A DNA stretch of 35,288 nucleotides from contig JAIERT010000144.1 in the NCBI GenBank assembly GCA_019746735.1, forward strand, positions 1 through 35,288, given 5' to 3'. Source of the DNA: Burkholderiaceae bacterium (GTDB taxonomy: Bacteria > Pseudomonadota > Gammaproteobacteria > Burkholderiales > Burkholderiaceae_C). Position 1 is the first letter of the stretch. Every line of letters begins with the position of its first letter. The translations under genes and the position numbers were made by a program. Of this stretch, positions 21,108 to 29,227 are shown piece after piece. The notes under the pieces were generated by a model. That model ran no database searches, had not been told where the DNA came from, and was given only the letters and a program-made list of their open reading frames with translations.

Positions 21108-23726
21108 ATGGCCGAACGCAACCTCTCCATCCGCCTGTCCGTGGTCGACGGCGGCAAGGTCAAAGCCGAACTGTCCGAGATCGGTGAGAAGGGGGAGCGC
21201 TCGCTCAAAAAAATCGAGGCGGCGGCCACGCCAGCGTCTGGGGGCCTGAAACTGCTGTCGTCTGCCGCCAACGACGCCAAGTTCCAATTGCAGGCCGCCA
21301 CCGATCGGCTCGGCGTGCTTGGATCGGTCCTGGGCAAACTCGGCCCCGCCGGTCTGATGGCCGGCGCCAGTATCGCCGCCTTGGGTGTGGGCATCACTGC
21401 CCTGGTCATGCCCGTGGCCCGTGTGGGCGATGAGTTCTTCAAGCTCTCGCAAAAGACCGGCGTCTCGGTTGAAGCGCTCACCGCGCTCGACTATGCCGCC
21501 AAGCTCTCGGACGTCAGCACTGAAGGACTGACCAAGGGGCTGCAGCGCCTGTCTGTCGCGTTGTTTGACAGCCGCTTCGAGGGTGCCGAAGGCAGCAAGG
21601 CCTTGCTAGCGCTGGGTGTAGCGGCTACCGACGCCCATGGGCAGATCCGGCCAACCGAGCAGGTCTTGCTCGATCTGGCCGAGAAGTTCGCCGATATGCC
21701 CGACGGCGCGGACAAGGCGGCCTTGGCCATCAAGCTCTTTGGCCGCGAAGGGCTCAACCTGATCCCCTTCCTCAACCAGGGGCGAGAGGGCATTACCGCG
21801 CTGATGGAAGAAGCGCAGCGCCTGGGCCTGGTGATGTCCGAAGACGTGGCACGCGCCTCGGAAGTCTTCAACGACAACCTGACTCGCTTATCGGCCATCT
21901 TTGAAGGCGTGCAGCGCCAGATCGGCGCGGCCGTCATTCCGGTGCTGGCCGACTTCACCGAGCAAGTGATCCTGGCGCAGACAGAGACGGGCAGCTTCAG
22001 CAATGAGCTGCAGCGCATCACGTCCAACCGGGAGGCCACGCTGGCCTTTCTGGAATCCGTCGCCTCGGGCCTGGCCTTCATCGCCGAGTCGTCGGTGCTC
22101 TTGAAGCGCGTGATTGCCCAACCGTTTGACAGCCTGTCGGTGGTCGGCAAGGACATCGAGACCTGGTTCAAGACCGAACTGCTGACCTTCTACAAGAACT
22201 ATGGGTTCGATGCACAGGCCATCGATGCCGAAATCGCCAAACTGCAAACGGCACGTGACGACTATGTGCGTGCCGCCAATGACCGGCTATTCAACATCAA
22301 CCAGAACCCGGGCTATACCGATCGCGTGGCCCGCTTCTTTGACGAGCAGCGCCGCACGGTGCGCGTCATGGGCCAGCGGTTCGTGCTCGACACCGAAGCG
22401 CAGGCCCGGGAAGTTCAGGCCATCTACGACCGCTTCCTGCCGACCGTGCCCCGTACGCCCGCCAATCTGGATCTGAGCGCCTTTGCCAGGCCGACTGCTT
22501 CCGCCAAGCCCGATGAGGGCGAAGCCTTCCTCAACCAGCTGCGCACCCGGCTCCTGCGCACCCAGGAGGGCGAAGCGGCCGAGTTGCGTGCGCGTGCCTT
22601 GCAGATCGAGGCCAAGGGCTACCAGGGGGTGGCGGCGCAAGCCGAGCAGTACATCCAGGTGCTCGAAGCCATTGAGCGGCAGAAAGCCGCCAACCAGGCC
22701 TTCGATGCTTACGAAAAAGAAGAAGCGGCCGCCCGCAAGATCACCGAAGGGCTGATCGGCGGCAACCGTCAGCGCATCGAGGCCTTGCAGCTGCAGCGCG
22801 AAATGCTGGATCTGTCGGCGAGCGAACGTGCCGTCCTGCAAGCCCGCACCGAATTAGAAAAGTCTGCGACTGCCGCGCGCAAGGAGGCCAGTCAGATCCA
22901 GGACGCCGATCTGCGTGCCCAGACCATCGAGGCCATCAACGACGCCCTGGCGCGTCAGCTACCCATTGTGGAGAACCTCATTCGGGCCAACGCCGAGTAC
23001 CAGCGTAGCACCGAGTTCGGGGCCAAGGCGGCCTTGCGCACCTATATTGAGGACGCCATCAACGCCGCCAAGCAGGCCGAACGCGCCGTGACGGGCGCCT
23101 TCAAATCCATGGAGGACGCGCTCACCCAGTTTGTGATGACCGGCAAGCTGGACTTCAACAGCTTGGCCAACTCCATCATCAGTGACCTCATCCGCATCCA
23201 GATCCAGCGCGCCATCACCTTGCCGTTGGCGAACTTTGCGATGAGCCTGTTTGCGCCGGCGGCCAGTGCCGCGTTGCCTCTGGGCTCCGGTGACCTGATG
23301 GGCGTGAACGCCAATATCGCGCACAGCGGGGGTCTCTTGGGTGCCGATGGCCTGCCATCGCGTCAGGTGAGTGCCACCCTGTTTTCCGGTGCGCGTCGTT
23401 TCCACACCGGCGGTTTGGTCTCGGGCGAAGTGCCGATCATCGCCCGACAGGGGGAGGCGGTGTTCACGCCGGGGCAATTGAGGGCACTGGGTGGGGCCGT
23501 CGCCACCAAACCCCAGGTGAATGTGGAAGTGAATGTGATCAACCGCGCCAGCGGGGTGGAAACCCACGTCGAGCAGCAACAGCAGCCCGATGGAAGCACG
23601 CGGCTCGATGTGATCGTCGAACAGATGGAAGCGCGCATGGCCCGGTCGATCTCCCAAGGTTCCGGCTTGGCGCCGACGCTGGAGCGTCGCTACGGACTCA
23701 ATCCTGCAGCCGGAGCCATGCGATGA
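21108..23726 (+). CDS. Tail tape measure protein, 872 aa
   Basis: The longest gene in the window, in lambda H position, matching a lambda/TIGR01541-type tape measure. The N-terminal ~90 residues are charged (VDGGKVKAELSEIGEKGERSLKKIEA). A hydrophobic stretch follows (AGLMAGASIAALGVGITALVMPVA, about 80-103). Next comes the conserved VSVEALTALDYAAKLSDVSTEGLTKGLQRLSVAL. Long helical, coiled-coil segments run through the middle. The C-terminus has TGKLDFNSLANSIISDLIRIQIQRAITLPL and GGLVSGEVPIIARQGEAVFTPGQL, typical of the family. It sets tail length and passes through the membrane during DNA delivery. Confidence 0.95.
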   Translation: MAERNLSIRLSVVDGGKVKAELSEIGEKGERSLKKIEAAATPASGGLKLLSSAANDAKFQLQAATDRLGVLGSVLGKLGPAGLMAGASIAALGVGITALVMPVARVGDEFFKLSQKTGVSVEALTALDYAAKLSDVSTEGLTKGLQRLSVALFDSRFEGAEGSKALLALGVAATDAHGQIRPTEQVLLDLAEKFADMPDGADKAALAIKLFGREGLNLIPFLNQGREGITALMEEAQRLGLVMSEDVARASEVFNDNLTRLSAIFEGVQRQIGAAVIPVLADFTEQVILAQTETGSFSNELQRITSNREATLAFLESVASGLAFIAESSVLLKRVIAQPFDSLSVVGKDIETWFKTELLTFYKNYGFDAQAIDAEIAKLQTARDDYVRAANDRLFNINQNPGYTDRVARFFDEQRRTVRVMGQRFVLDTEAQAREVQAIYDRFLPTVPRTPANLDLSAFARPTASAKPDEGEAFLNQLRTRLLRTQEGEAAELRARALQIEAKGYQGVAAQAEQYIQVLEAIERQKAANQAFDAYEKEEAAARKITEGLIGGNRQRIEALQLQREMLDLSASERAVLQARTELEKSATAARKEASQIQDADLRAQTIEAINDALARQLPIVENLIRANAEYQRSTEFGAKAALRTYIEDAINAAKQAERAVTGAFKSMEDALTQFVMTGKLDFNSLANSIISDLIRIQIQRAITLPLANFAMSLFAPAASAALPLGSGDLMGVNANIAHSGGLLGADGLPSRQVSATLFSGARRFHTGGLVSGEVPIIARQGEAVFTPGQLRALGGAVATKPQVNVEVNVINRASGVETHVEQQQQPDGSTRLDVIVEQMEARMARSISQGSGLAPTLERRYGLNPAAGAMR

Positions 23727-23736
23727 GGAGGTGTGG

Positions 23737-24216
23737 ATGAACATCACCTGGCCCAACACGCTGCCGCTGCCCTTGGTCGAAGGCTATGGCCTCACGCCGC
23801 AAGAGGCTGTGCTGCGCACCGACATGGAATCGGGCCCTGCCCGCCAGCGTCGCCGGTTCCGGCAAACGCCCACGCGCATCACCGTGCGCTGGCTGTTTAG
23901 CGAGTTTGAGTTTGCCCTGTTCGAGGCTTGGTACAAGTACCACGCCGATGAGGGCGGGCAGTGGTTCGAAATCACTTTGCTTGGCGGCCTGGGCCTTTTG
24001 CCCCACGAAGCCCGTTTCACCCGCCAGTTCGAAGCCCAGTTGCGTTCGGCCCGGCGCTGGGACGTCAAGGGCGAGCTGGAGATCCGCGAGCGGCCCACGC
24101 TCGACGAGGGCGCGCTCAACCTGATGCTGGAGCTCTCCGCTGATGACCTCTTTGCCATGGGCAGCGAGCTGCACCAACTGGTGCATGGCACCTTGCCAGT
24201 TCGGTGGCCGGCCTAG
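23737..24216 (+). CDS. Distal tail / minor tail protein candidate, 159 aa
   Basis: ATG 23737 follows GAGGAG at 6 bases; a GTG at 23731 is also in frame. The sequence MNITWPNTLPLPLVEGYGLTPQEAVLRTDMESGPARQRRRF, then TRITVRWLFSEFEFALFEAWYKYH, looks like the small distal-tail (DUF2460/gpM-like) group of phage proteins that attach to the tube's end. The C-terminal half has HEARFTRQFEAQLRSARRWDVKGELEIRERPTL. It sits between tape measure and fibres, which supports a baseplate-hub function. I cannot name the family with certainty. Confidence 0.72.
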   Translation: MNITWPNTLPLPLVEGYGLTPQEAVLRTDMESGPARQRRRFRQTPTRITVRWLFSEFEFALFEAWYKYHADEGGQWFEITLLGGLGLLPHEARFTRQFEAQLRSARRWDVKGELEIRERPTLDEGALNLMLELSADDLFAMGSELHQLVHGTLPVRWPA

Positions 24217-24260
24217 CAATTCCTGATTCATCCATTCATCGCATACACGGAACCCCTTCT

Positions 24261-24899
24261 ATGAGTCTGCAAACCGATCTGCATCAAGCGGTCGCGCAGG
24301 TCACGGCCGACAGTGCCTTGTTGCACACCATCGTGCACGGCACCGCCGCGCAGACCGTGACCACCGAGGGTGGTGCGGTCGCCACCGTGGCCAAGCTGCT
24401 GGCGGACGCCGATGCCCGCATCAACCTGGCCGCTGACGGCCTGCTGGCCCAGAGCCAGGCCGCCGCGCAAGACGCGCTCACCTCGGCCGAACTCGCCGCC
24501 ACCGAAGCCGACCGCGCCCAAGCCTCGGCCGACCAGGGCGTGGCGGACACCACTGCCGTGCTCAACCAGGTGCAGTCCAGCGGCAACCAGATCCTGGTGG
24601 ACGCTGAAGCCGTGCTGCAGCAGGTCATCGCCCGGCTGCTCGCAGTGGGACTGCCGGACTCCTTGATCGGCGCACGCGGGATGCTGCTGAAGGTCAAGGT
24701 CGATGAATCCGGCTACGAGCTGGTCCACACCGCGGCTTTACCTCGCTTCTATGGTTTCGCGCTTTCCAGCGACGGATCTGAACTGCTGGTGACGGAGGGA
24801 CGAGATGCCAACTTCAATGCGCAAGACTTCCTGGCTTGGACTCTGGCCGAAGGGGTGACCTTTGCCCTCCATCAAAACGCCCTGGAGGTGCAACTGTGA
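24261..24899 (+). CDS. Coiled-coil tail-fibre-associated protein, 212 aa
   Basis: The ATG at 24261 (MSLQTDLHQAVAQV) is chosen; the track start at 24204 lies within the previous gene, and no strong ribosome binding site is seen. Residues 40-145 are an Ala/Asp/Gln-rich heptad stretch (AQSQAAAQDALTSAELAATEADRAQASADQ) that should form a trimeric or dimeric coiled coil. The end turns beta-rich (GSELLVTEGRDANFNAQDFLAW). That layout suits a fibre shaft or adaptor. It overlaps the first RCC1 gene by 4 bases (GTGA), so the two are probably co-made. Confidence 0.7.
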   Translation: MSLQTDLHQAVAQVTADSALLHTIVHGTAAQTVTTEGGAVATVAKLLADADARINLAADGLLAQSQAAAQDALTSAELAATEADRAQASADQGVADTTAVLNQVQSSGNQILVDAEAVLQQVIARLLAVGLPDSLIGARGMLLKVKVDESGYELVHTAALPRFYGFALSSDGSELLVTEGRDANFNAQDFLAWTLAEGVTFALHQNALEVQL

Positions 24900-26572
24900 A
24901 CCTGGATATATCGGTGCTGGGCTACCGCTGGTGCGGCCTCTACTCGCCCTACCTGAGCTATCGAGATGGAGATGTGGTCTTCAAGGAAGGCGGCGCCTGG
25001 GTGATGCGCCACGGCCAGCCGCAGCCCTTTGCGCTGGGCCAGCAGGACGCAACCCTCAAAGGCCACTTGCTCACCGGCGGGGTGTCGGTGGGTGGCATCG
25101 GCAGCATGGTGCTCCACGCGAATGGCGCCAATGGGGTGGATGGTGTGGAATTCCGCTTCATGGCCGATCGCAACGGCACGGTGGCCACGGCGCTGATGAA
25201 CACCGACCGTGCGGCGGCCGACTACCACAGCGCCAACTTCTTCATGGCTGCGCTCATGAACGACGGCTCGGTGCGTGCCTGGGGCCGGGCGCTCACCGGC
25301 CAGCAGGGCACCGGCAACACCGGTGACATCAGCCGTACCTTCCCGGCGCGGGTGGCATTTCCACCGGGTACGCCTCGCATCATGTCCATCATCTGCATGT
25401 GGGACGAGACCTTCTTCATCGATGCCAGTGGCGGCTTGTGGCACGCCGGGGCCAACAGCGACGGGGGTTCGCCCACGGCCACCGCCAATCCGGTGCCTCG
25501 ACGCGTCAATGGGGTGGGCCAGTTGCCGGCCGATGCCGTGGTCAAGCGGGTCTTCACTGGGCACGACTGGTACGGCTATCGCATGTTCGCTTGCCTGGAT
25601 GACGCCGGCCGCGTCTATGTCTGGGGCAACAACCGCTATGGCAGCCTCGGGCTGGGGCACAGCACCACCGTCTCCACGCCCACGCTCGTGCCGTTCACGC
25701 TCGACACCCCGATCCGCGAGGTCTTTCTGTCGGGCGGCTTTCATGCCGCGAGCTACCTGGTGGACACCCTGGGCCGATTGTGGGTGGCCGGAGAAGCCAA
25801 CGCCTGTGGCTTTGGCAGCGACCAATCTGTCCACCGCCTGCTCATGCCATGGGGCAGCGACAAGCGCGTCAAAAAAGTCTTCTGCTCCGAGTCCGACGGG
25901 CATTGGGTGGCGGGCGCCCAGTACTACCGCGCCTACGGCGTGGTGCTCGAAGACGGATCGCTCTACCGCTGGGGGCATGACAGCGGTCAGGTCGGCGGCA
26001 GCTGGGGCACGGGTTTCACCGGCGATATCTGGACCGGTCACGCGCTGTTTCCATACAAGGTGCTCGACGGCGTGACCGACGCCTACGCCATCTCCGGCGG
26101 TTATGGCAGGACGCTGGCGCTCATGCAAGACGGCACGGTGCGCCACACCGGGTACAACGGCTACAGCATCGGCGGCGGCAGTGACCGCACCACCTGGGCC
26201 ACCATCGGCGGCGACGTCCTGACCCAAGTCACCAAGCTGCGCCTGTACGGCAGCAGCTATGGGTCGTCTGCCATGGCACTCCGATCTGACGGCAAGGCGG
26301 TGGGCTGGGGCATGGGGGCAACGGGGCAGTGCGGCCACGGGTATGCCGACACGTCCAACGCCCCCTCTCGCTTCGTGCTCATCGACCGACCCATCGTCGA
26401 CTTCTCCCGCTCCGGGTCTATGGGCTGCAGCGAGGGTGGCGAGTACCACAACGGCGCCTACCACTTCCTCACCGTCGATGGTCAGGTGATGAGCACTGGC
26501 AACGGCAGCTATGCACAAACGGGCGATGACGACCAAGACCACCGCTACGCGCCATCGCCCATCCTGTTCTGA
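24896..26572 (+). CDS. RCC1-repeat (beta-propeller) tail-fibre protein 1, 558 aa (GTG start)
   Basis: The GTG start at 24896 overlaps the preceding stop and has GGAGGT upstream. After a short module (RDGDVVFKEGGAWVMRHGQPQ) I count eight repeats of the RCC1 type, e.g. DGSVRAWGRALTGQQGTG, GRVYVWGNNRYGSLGLGH, LGRLWVAGEANACGFG, DGSLYRWGHDSGQVGG and DGKAVGWGMGATGQCGHG. RCC1/ATS1 repeats form beta-propellers, often used for binding. In a tail region it probably recognises a surface glycan or protein. No signal peptide. The neighbour at 26612 is a paralogue. Annotation pipelines may label such genes 'alpha-tubulin suppressor-like', a misnomer here. Confidence 0.85.
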   Translation: MNLDISVLGYRWCGLYSPYLSYRDGDVVFKEGGAWVMRHGQPQPFALGQQDATLKGHLLTGGVSVGGIGSMVLHANGANGVDGVEFRFMADRNGTVATALMNTDRAAADYHSANFFMAALMNDGSVRAWGRALTGQQGTGNTGDISRTFPARVAFPPGTPRIMSIICMWDETFFIDASGGLWHAGANSDGGSPTATANPVPRRVNGVGQLPADAVVKRVFTGHDWYGYRMFACLDDAGRVYVWGNNRYGSLGLGHSTTVSTPTLVPFTLDTPIREVFLSGGFHAASYLVDTLGRLWVAGEANACGFGSDQSVHRLLMPWGSDKRVKKVFCSESDGHWVAGAQYYRAYGVVLEDGSLYRWGHDSGQVGGSWGTGFTGDIWTGHALFPYKVLDGVTDAYAISGGYGRTLALMQDGTVRHTGYNGYSIGGGSDRTTWATIGGDVLTQVTKLRLYGSSYGSSAMALRSDGKAVGWGMGATGQCGHGYADTSNAPSRFVLIDRPIVDFSRSGSMGCSEGGEYHNGAYHFLTVDGQVMSTGNGSYAQTGDDDQDHRYAPSPILF

Positions 26573-26611
26573 ATCCCACCGATTTCAATCTCCACTCTTC
26601 AAGGACTGTTC

Positions 26612-28258
26612 ATGGGAACTGTTTCTCTGGGCAAGATTGCCTTTACCTGGCGCGGCGCATACGACGCCAGCGCCACCTACGCCCGCCAGGACGTGGTCGG
26701 CCACCACGGCGACAGCTTTGTGTGTCTCGCGGACGCCACCACAGGCGTGGCGCCGCACGCCAATTCCCCAGCTTGGGATCTGTTTGCCCAGGGCACGCAA
26801 GGGGTCTCGAACCTGCCGGGCGAGGTCATCTACTTCGATGGCAACCAGCTGGTCGCCTTGCCCGCAGGTCAATCCGGGCAGGTGCTCACCATCGGCGCGC
26901 AGGGTGTGCCGGTCTGGGCAACGCCTGATGTGCGTTCGGGCACCAAGGCACTCAAATTGCCAGAGAACGCCAGCAACACGCAACCGAACAGCTACCGCCA
27001 GTTCGGTCTCGTCATGACCGACGGCAGCATCCGTGCCTGGGGGCGCAACGCCAACTTCAAGCTGGGGGACGGCACCACCTTCGCGCGTTCCTACCCGGCA
27101 CGCACAGCGTTTCCGCCGGGGTTTCCGGGGGCGGACAAGCTTTATTACAGCCACGATACCAACGGCTACTGCATCGACAAGAACGGCCAGCTCTGGGGTT
27201 GGGGGTTCAATGGCTATGGTCAGCTCGGTACCGGCAACACGGCCAATCAGCCGGTGCCGTACAACATGAGCGCCAATGCCAGCAACTCGATCGCCGGCAA
27301 AACCGTGGTGCAGCTGGCACAAAACTGTGGCGTCGAGGGGTTCAACAGCACCCTGGTGCTGTGCAGCGATGGCACGGTCCACGCCTGCGGCTATAACGCC
27401 CATGGCCAGCTGGGCTTGGGTGATGTGACCCAGCGCAACAACTTCGTGCAGTTGCCGGTGCTCTCAGGCATCACCCAGATCGCTGCCGGGCGTGAGCGCT
27501 ATACGGCTTACTACGCCGTCAAGAACGACGGCACCCTGTATTCTTGGGGTTACAACGCCAACGGCCAGCTGGGCGACGGCACCACCAATCAGGCCAACGT
27601 CGCCATGCCGCGTGCGGGCGGCAGCCTCGCCGGCAAAACCCTCGTCAAGGTCTTCGGCGGCTATGTCCATGCGTTTGCACTGGACAGCACCGGTGCCTTG
27701 CATGCCTGGGGCACCAACGACTACGGGCAACTGGGCAATGGGAATCTTGCCAACCAGTTCACCCCGGTGCAGGTAGCCACCAACGTGGCCGATGTTTACG
27801 CGGGTAGCTACGACTACCCGCTCACCTTTCTCAAAAAAACCGACAAGACCCTGTGGGCCTGCGGAGCCGGGGCCTATTGGGGCAACGCCAATGGCAGCAA
27901 CAGCGGCAACTTCGTGCAAGTGCCGGTAGGCAATACCGTGGTCAAAGCCGTACACGGCGGCACCGGTTCCTACAACTATGGCGCCGCCTTGCTGGAAAAC
28001 GGCACCGTTTACGCCTGGGGTTACAACGGCAACGGAGCACTCGGACTGGGCGACGCCACCAACCGCAGCAGTGTGGAACTGGTGCGCATTGCGCAGCGTC
28101 GTGTGGTGGACCTCTCGTCCTACGGGTCGAGCTCCGAGCAAGGCTTGGTGTTTCTGCTCGACGATGGTCAGGTGCTGGCCAGCGGCTATGCCGGAGAAGC
28201 GCAGTTACCCGAGGACGATAGCGAAACGAGCTACGTGCCTTACCCCGTCATCCTCTGA
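26612..28258 (+). CDS. RCC1-repeat (beta-propeller) tail-fibre protein 2, 548 aa
   Basis: N-terminal residues 10-50 (FTWRGAYDASATYARQDVVGHHGDSFVCLADA) look like a carbohydrate-binding (CBM5/12-type) module found at fibre N-termini. A linker (FDGNQLVALPAGQSGQVLTIGAQGVPVW) follows. I then count eight RCC1 repeats, e.g. GQLWGWGFNGYGQLGTG, DGTLYSWGYNANGQLGDG, GALHAWGTNDYGQLGNG and GTVYAWGYNGNGALGLG. The ending YVPYPVIL corresponds to YAPSPILF of the first copy. Repeats here are closer to consensus than in copy 1. It presumably forms a receptor-binding head, perhaps with a different specificity. Confidence 0.86.
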   Translation: MGTVSLGKIAFTWRGAYDASATYARQDVVGHHGDSFVCLADATTGVAPHANSPAWDLFAQGTQGVSNLPGEVIYFDGNQLVALPAGQSGQVLTIGAQGVPVWATPDVRSGTKALKLPENASNTQPNSYRQFGLVMTDGSIRAWGRNANFKLGDGTTFARSYPARTAFPPGFPGADKLYYSHDTNGYCIDKNGQLWGWGFNGYGQLGTGNTANQPVPYNMSANASNSIAGKTVVQLAQNCGVEGFNSTLVLCSDGTVHACGYNAHGQLGLGDVTQRNNFVQLPVLSGITQIAAGRERYTAYYAVKNDGTLYSWGYNANGQLGDGTTNQANVAMPRAGGSLAGKTLVKVFGGYVHAFALDSTGALHAWGTNDYGQLGNGNLANQFTPVQVATNVADVYAGSYDYPLTFLKKTDKTLWACGAGAYWGNANGSNSGNFVQVPVGNTVVKAVHGGTGSYNYGAALLENGTVYAWGYNGNGALGLGDATNRSSVELVRIAQRRVVDLSSYGSSSEQGLVFLLDDGQVLASGYAGEAQLPEDDSETSYVPYPVIL

Positions 28259-28271
28259 GCGGTGATCTCTG

Positions 28272-28814
28272 ATGCCCAACGCTGCTTTATCAGAAGCCAT
28301 CAAAGAGGCCTACGCCAGCGCCCCGTCGCAGCAGATCATCCTGCACACCCTGGAGTTGCGCCACCCTGCCTTTGTCGATGAGGCTGGTCAGCCGGTCGCC
28401 ATCCGCGTGGTGCGCGACACAGGTGATCTGTGGGCTCGGCTGGAATCTCAAGCCCCGCTGCAAGCCGGCGAGCGTGTGCAGTTCGTGGCGATGGGCTTTG
28501 AGCTGGATTTGCCGCCTGTCGACACCATGCCCGTGCCAGAAATCACTGTGACACTCGACAACGTGTCGCGCGAGATCGTGCGCCACCTGGATGCGGCCGC
28601 CGAGTCGCAGTCGGTGATCGAGGTGACTTACCGGCCGTATCTGTCCACTGATTTGGAAGGCCCGCAGATGGACCCACCCATCCACCTGGTACTCACGGAA
28701 GTGGAGGCGGACGTCTTTCGGGTGACCGGCCGTGCCCGCATGCTGGATGTAGGCAACAAGGCCTTCCCCGGCATCAGCTACACCGCCAAGACCTTCCCGG
28801 GCTTGACCCGATGA
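28272..28814 (+). CDS. DUF1833 tail protein, 180 aa
   Basis: The length and sequence (LSEAIKEAYASAPSQQIILHTLELRHPAF, RVVRDTGDLWARLES, VQFVAMGFELDLPPVDTMPVPEITVTLDNVSREI) match DUF1833, a phage family that normally sits next to the NlpC/P60 and J genes. The role is not established; by location it corresponds to the lambda M/L tip part. Short GISYTAKTFPGL near the end is also characteristic. It overlaps the NlpC gene by four bases (ATGA). Confidence 0.85.
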   Translation: MPNAALSEAIKEAYASAPSQQIILHTLELRHPAFVDEAGQPVAIRVVRDTGDLWARLESQAPLQAGERVQFVAMGFELDLPPVDTMPVPEITVTLDNVSREIVRHLDAAAESQSVIEVTYRPYLSTDLEGPQMDPPIHLVLTEVEADVFRVTGRARMLDVGNKAFPGISYTAKTFPGLTR

Positions 28815-29227
28815 GCCTGACACCCCATTGGGCGGCCGAGTACATCGGGCTGCCCTGGTACGCCGGTGCGCGTGGGCCGGATGCGTTCGATTGCTGGGGC
28901 CTGTTCCTCGCCATCCAGCGCGAGCACTTTGGCCGAGACCTGCCCGAAATCCCGGTGGACGCCAATGACCTGCGCACCGTGATGACCACCTTCCGCGACC
29001 ATCCCGAGCGGCAACGCTGGGCAGTGGTGGCGCAACCCGCCGAAGGAGATGCCGTGCTGCTGCGCCAGTCCCGCCACCCGGTGCATGTCGGCGTGTGGCT
29101 GGCGGTCGATGGCGGTGGCGTGCTTCACGCGGTCAAGGACGCCGGTGTCGTGTTCCAGAAGCTGCCCGAACTCCTGCTGCACGGCTGGCGGGTCGAGGGC
29201 TATTACCGATTTGTGGAGAGCACGTGA
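28811..29227 (+). CDS. NlpC/P60-type tail-tip endopeptidase (gpK-like), 138 aa
   Basis: The nucleophile Cys28 lies in FDCWGLF, the catalytic His in HPVHVGVWL (H92), with a later His in GVLHAVK (H106). The C-terminal GYYRF is also typical of phage NlpC/P60 domains. These tail-tip enzymes cut peptidoglycan during entry, or process the tail. Here it is a single-domain protein; the Mov34/JAB half seen in lambda gpK is absent. It overlaps both the DUF1833 gene and the J-like gene. Confidence 0.92.
   Translation: MSLTPHWAAEYIGLPWYAGARGPDAFDCWGLFLAIQREHFGRDLPEIPVDANDLRTVMTTFRDHPERQRWAVVAQPAEGDAVLLRQSRHPVHVGVWLAVDGGGVLHAVKDAGVVFQKLPELLLHGWRVEGYYRFVEST

Noticed and set aside
24872-26542. 556-aa minus-strand ORF opposite the first RCC1 gene
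   Set aside because: It mirrors a GC-rich codon pattern, has no ribosome binding site or family likeness, and the + strand has clear RCC1 repeats. It is an antisense shadow.
29095-29223. Extended start for the J-like protein
   Set aside because: It would run through the NlpC/P60 gene; the GTG at 29224 has the family's usual N-terminus and stop overlap.
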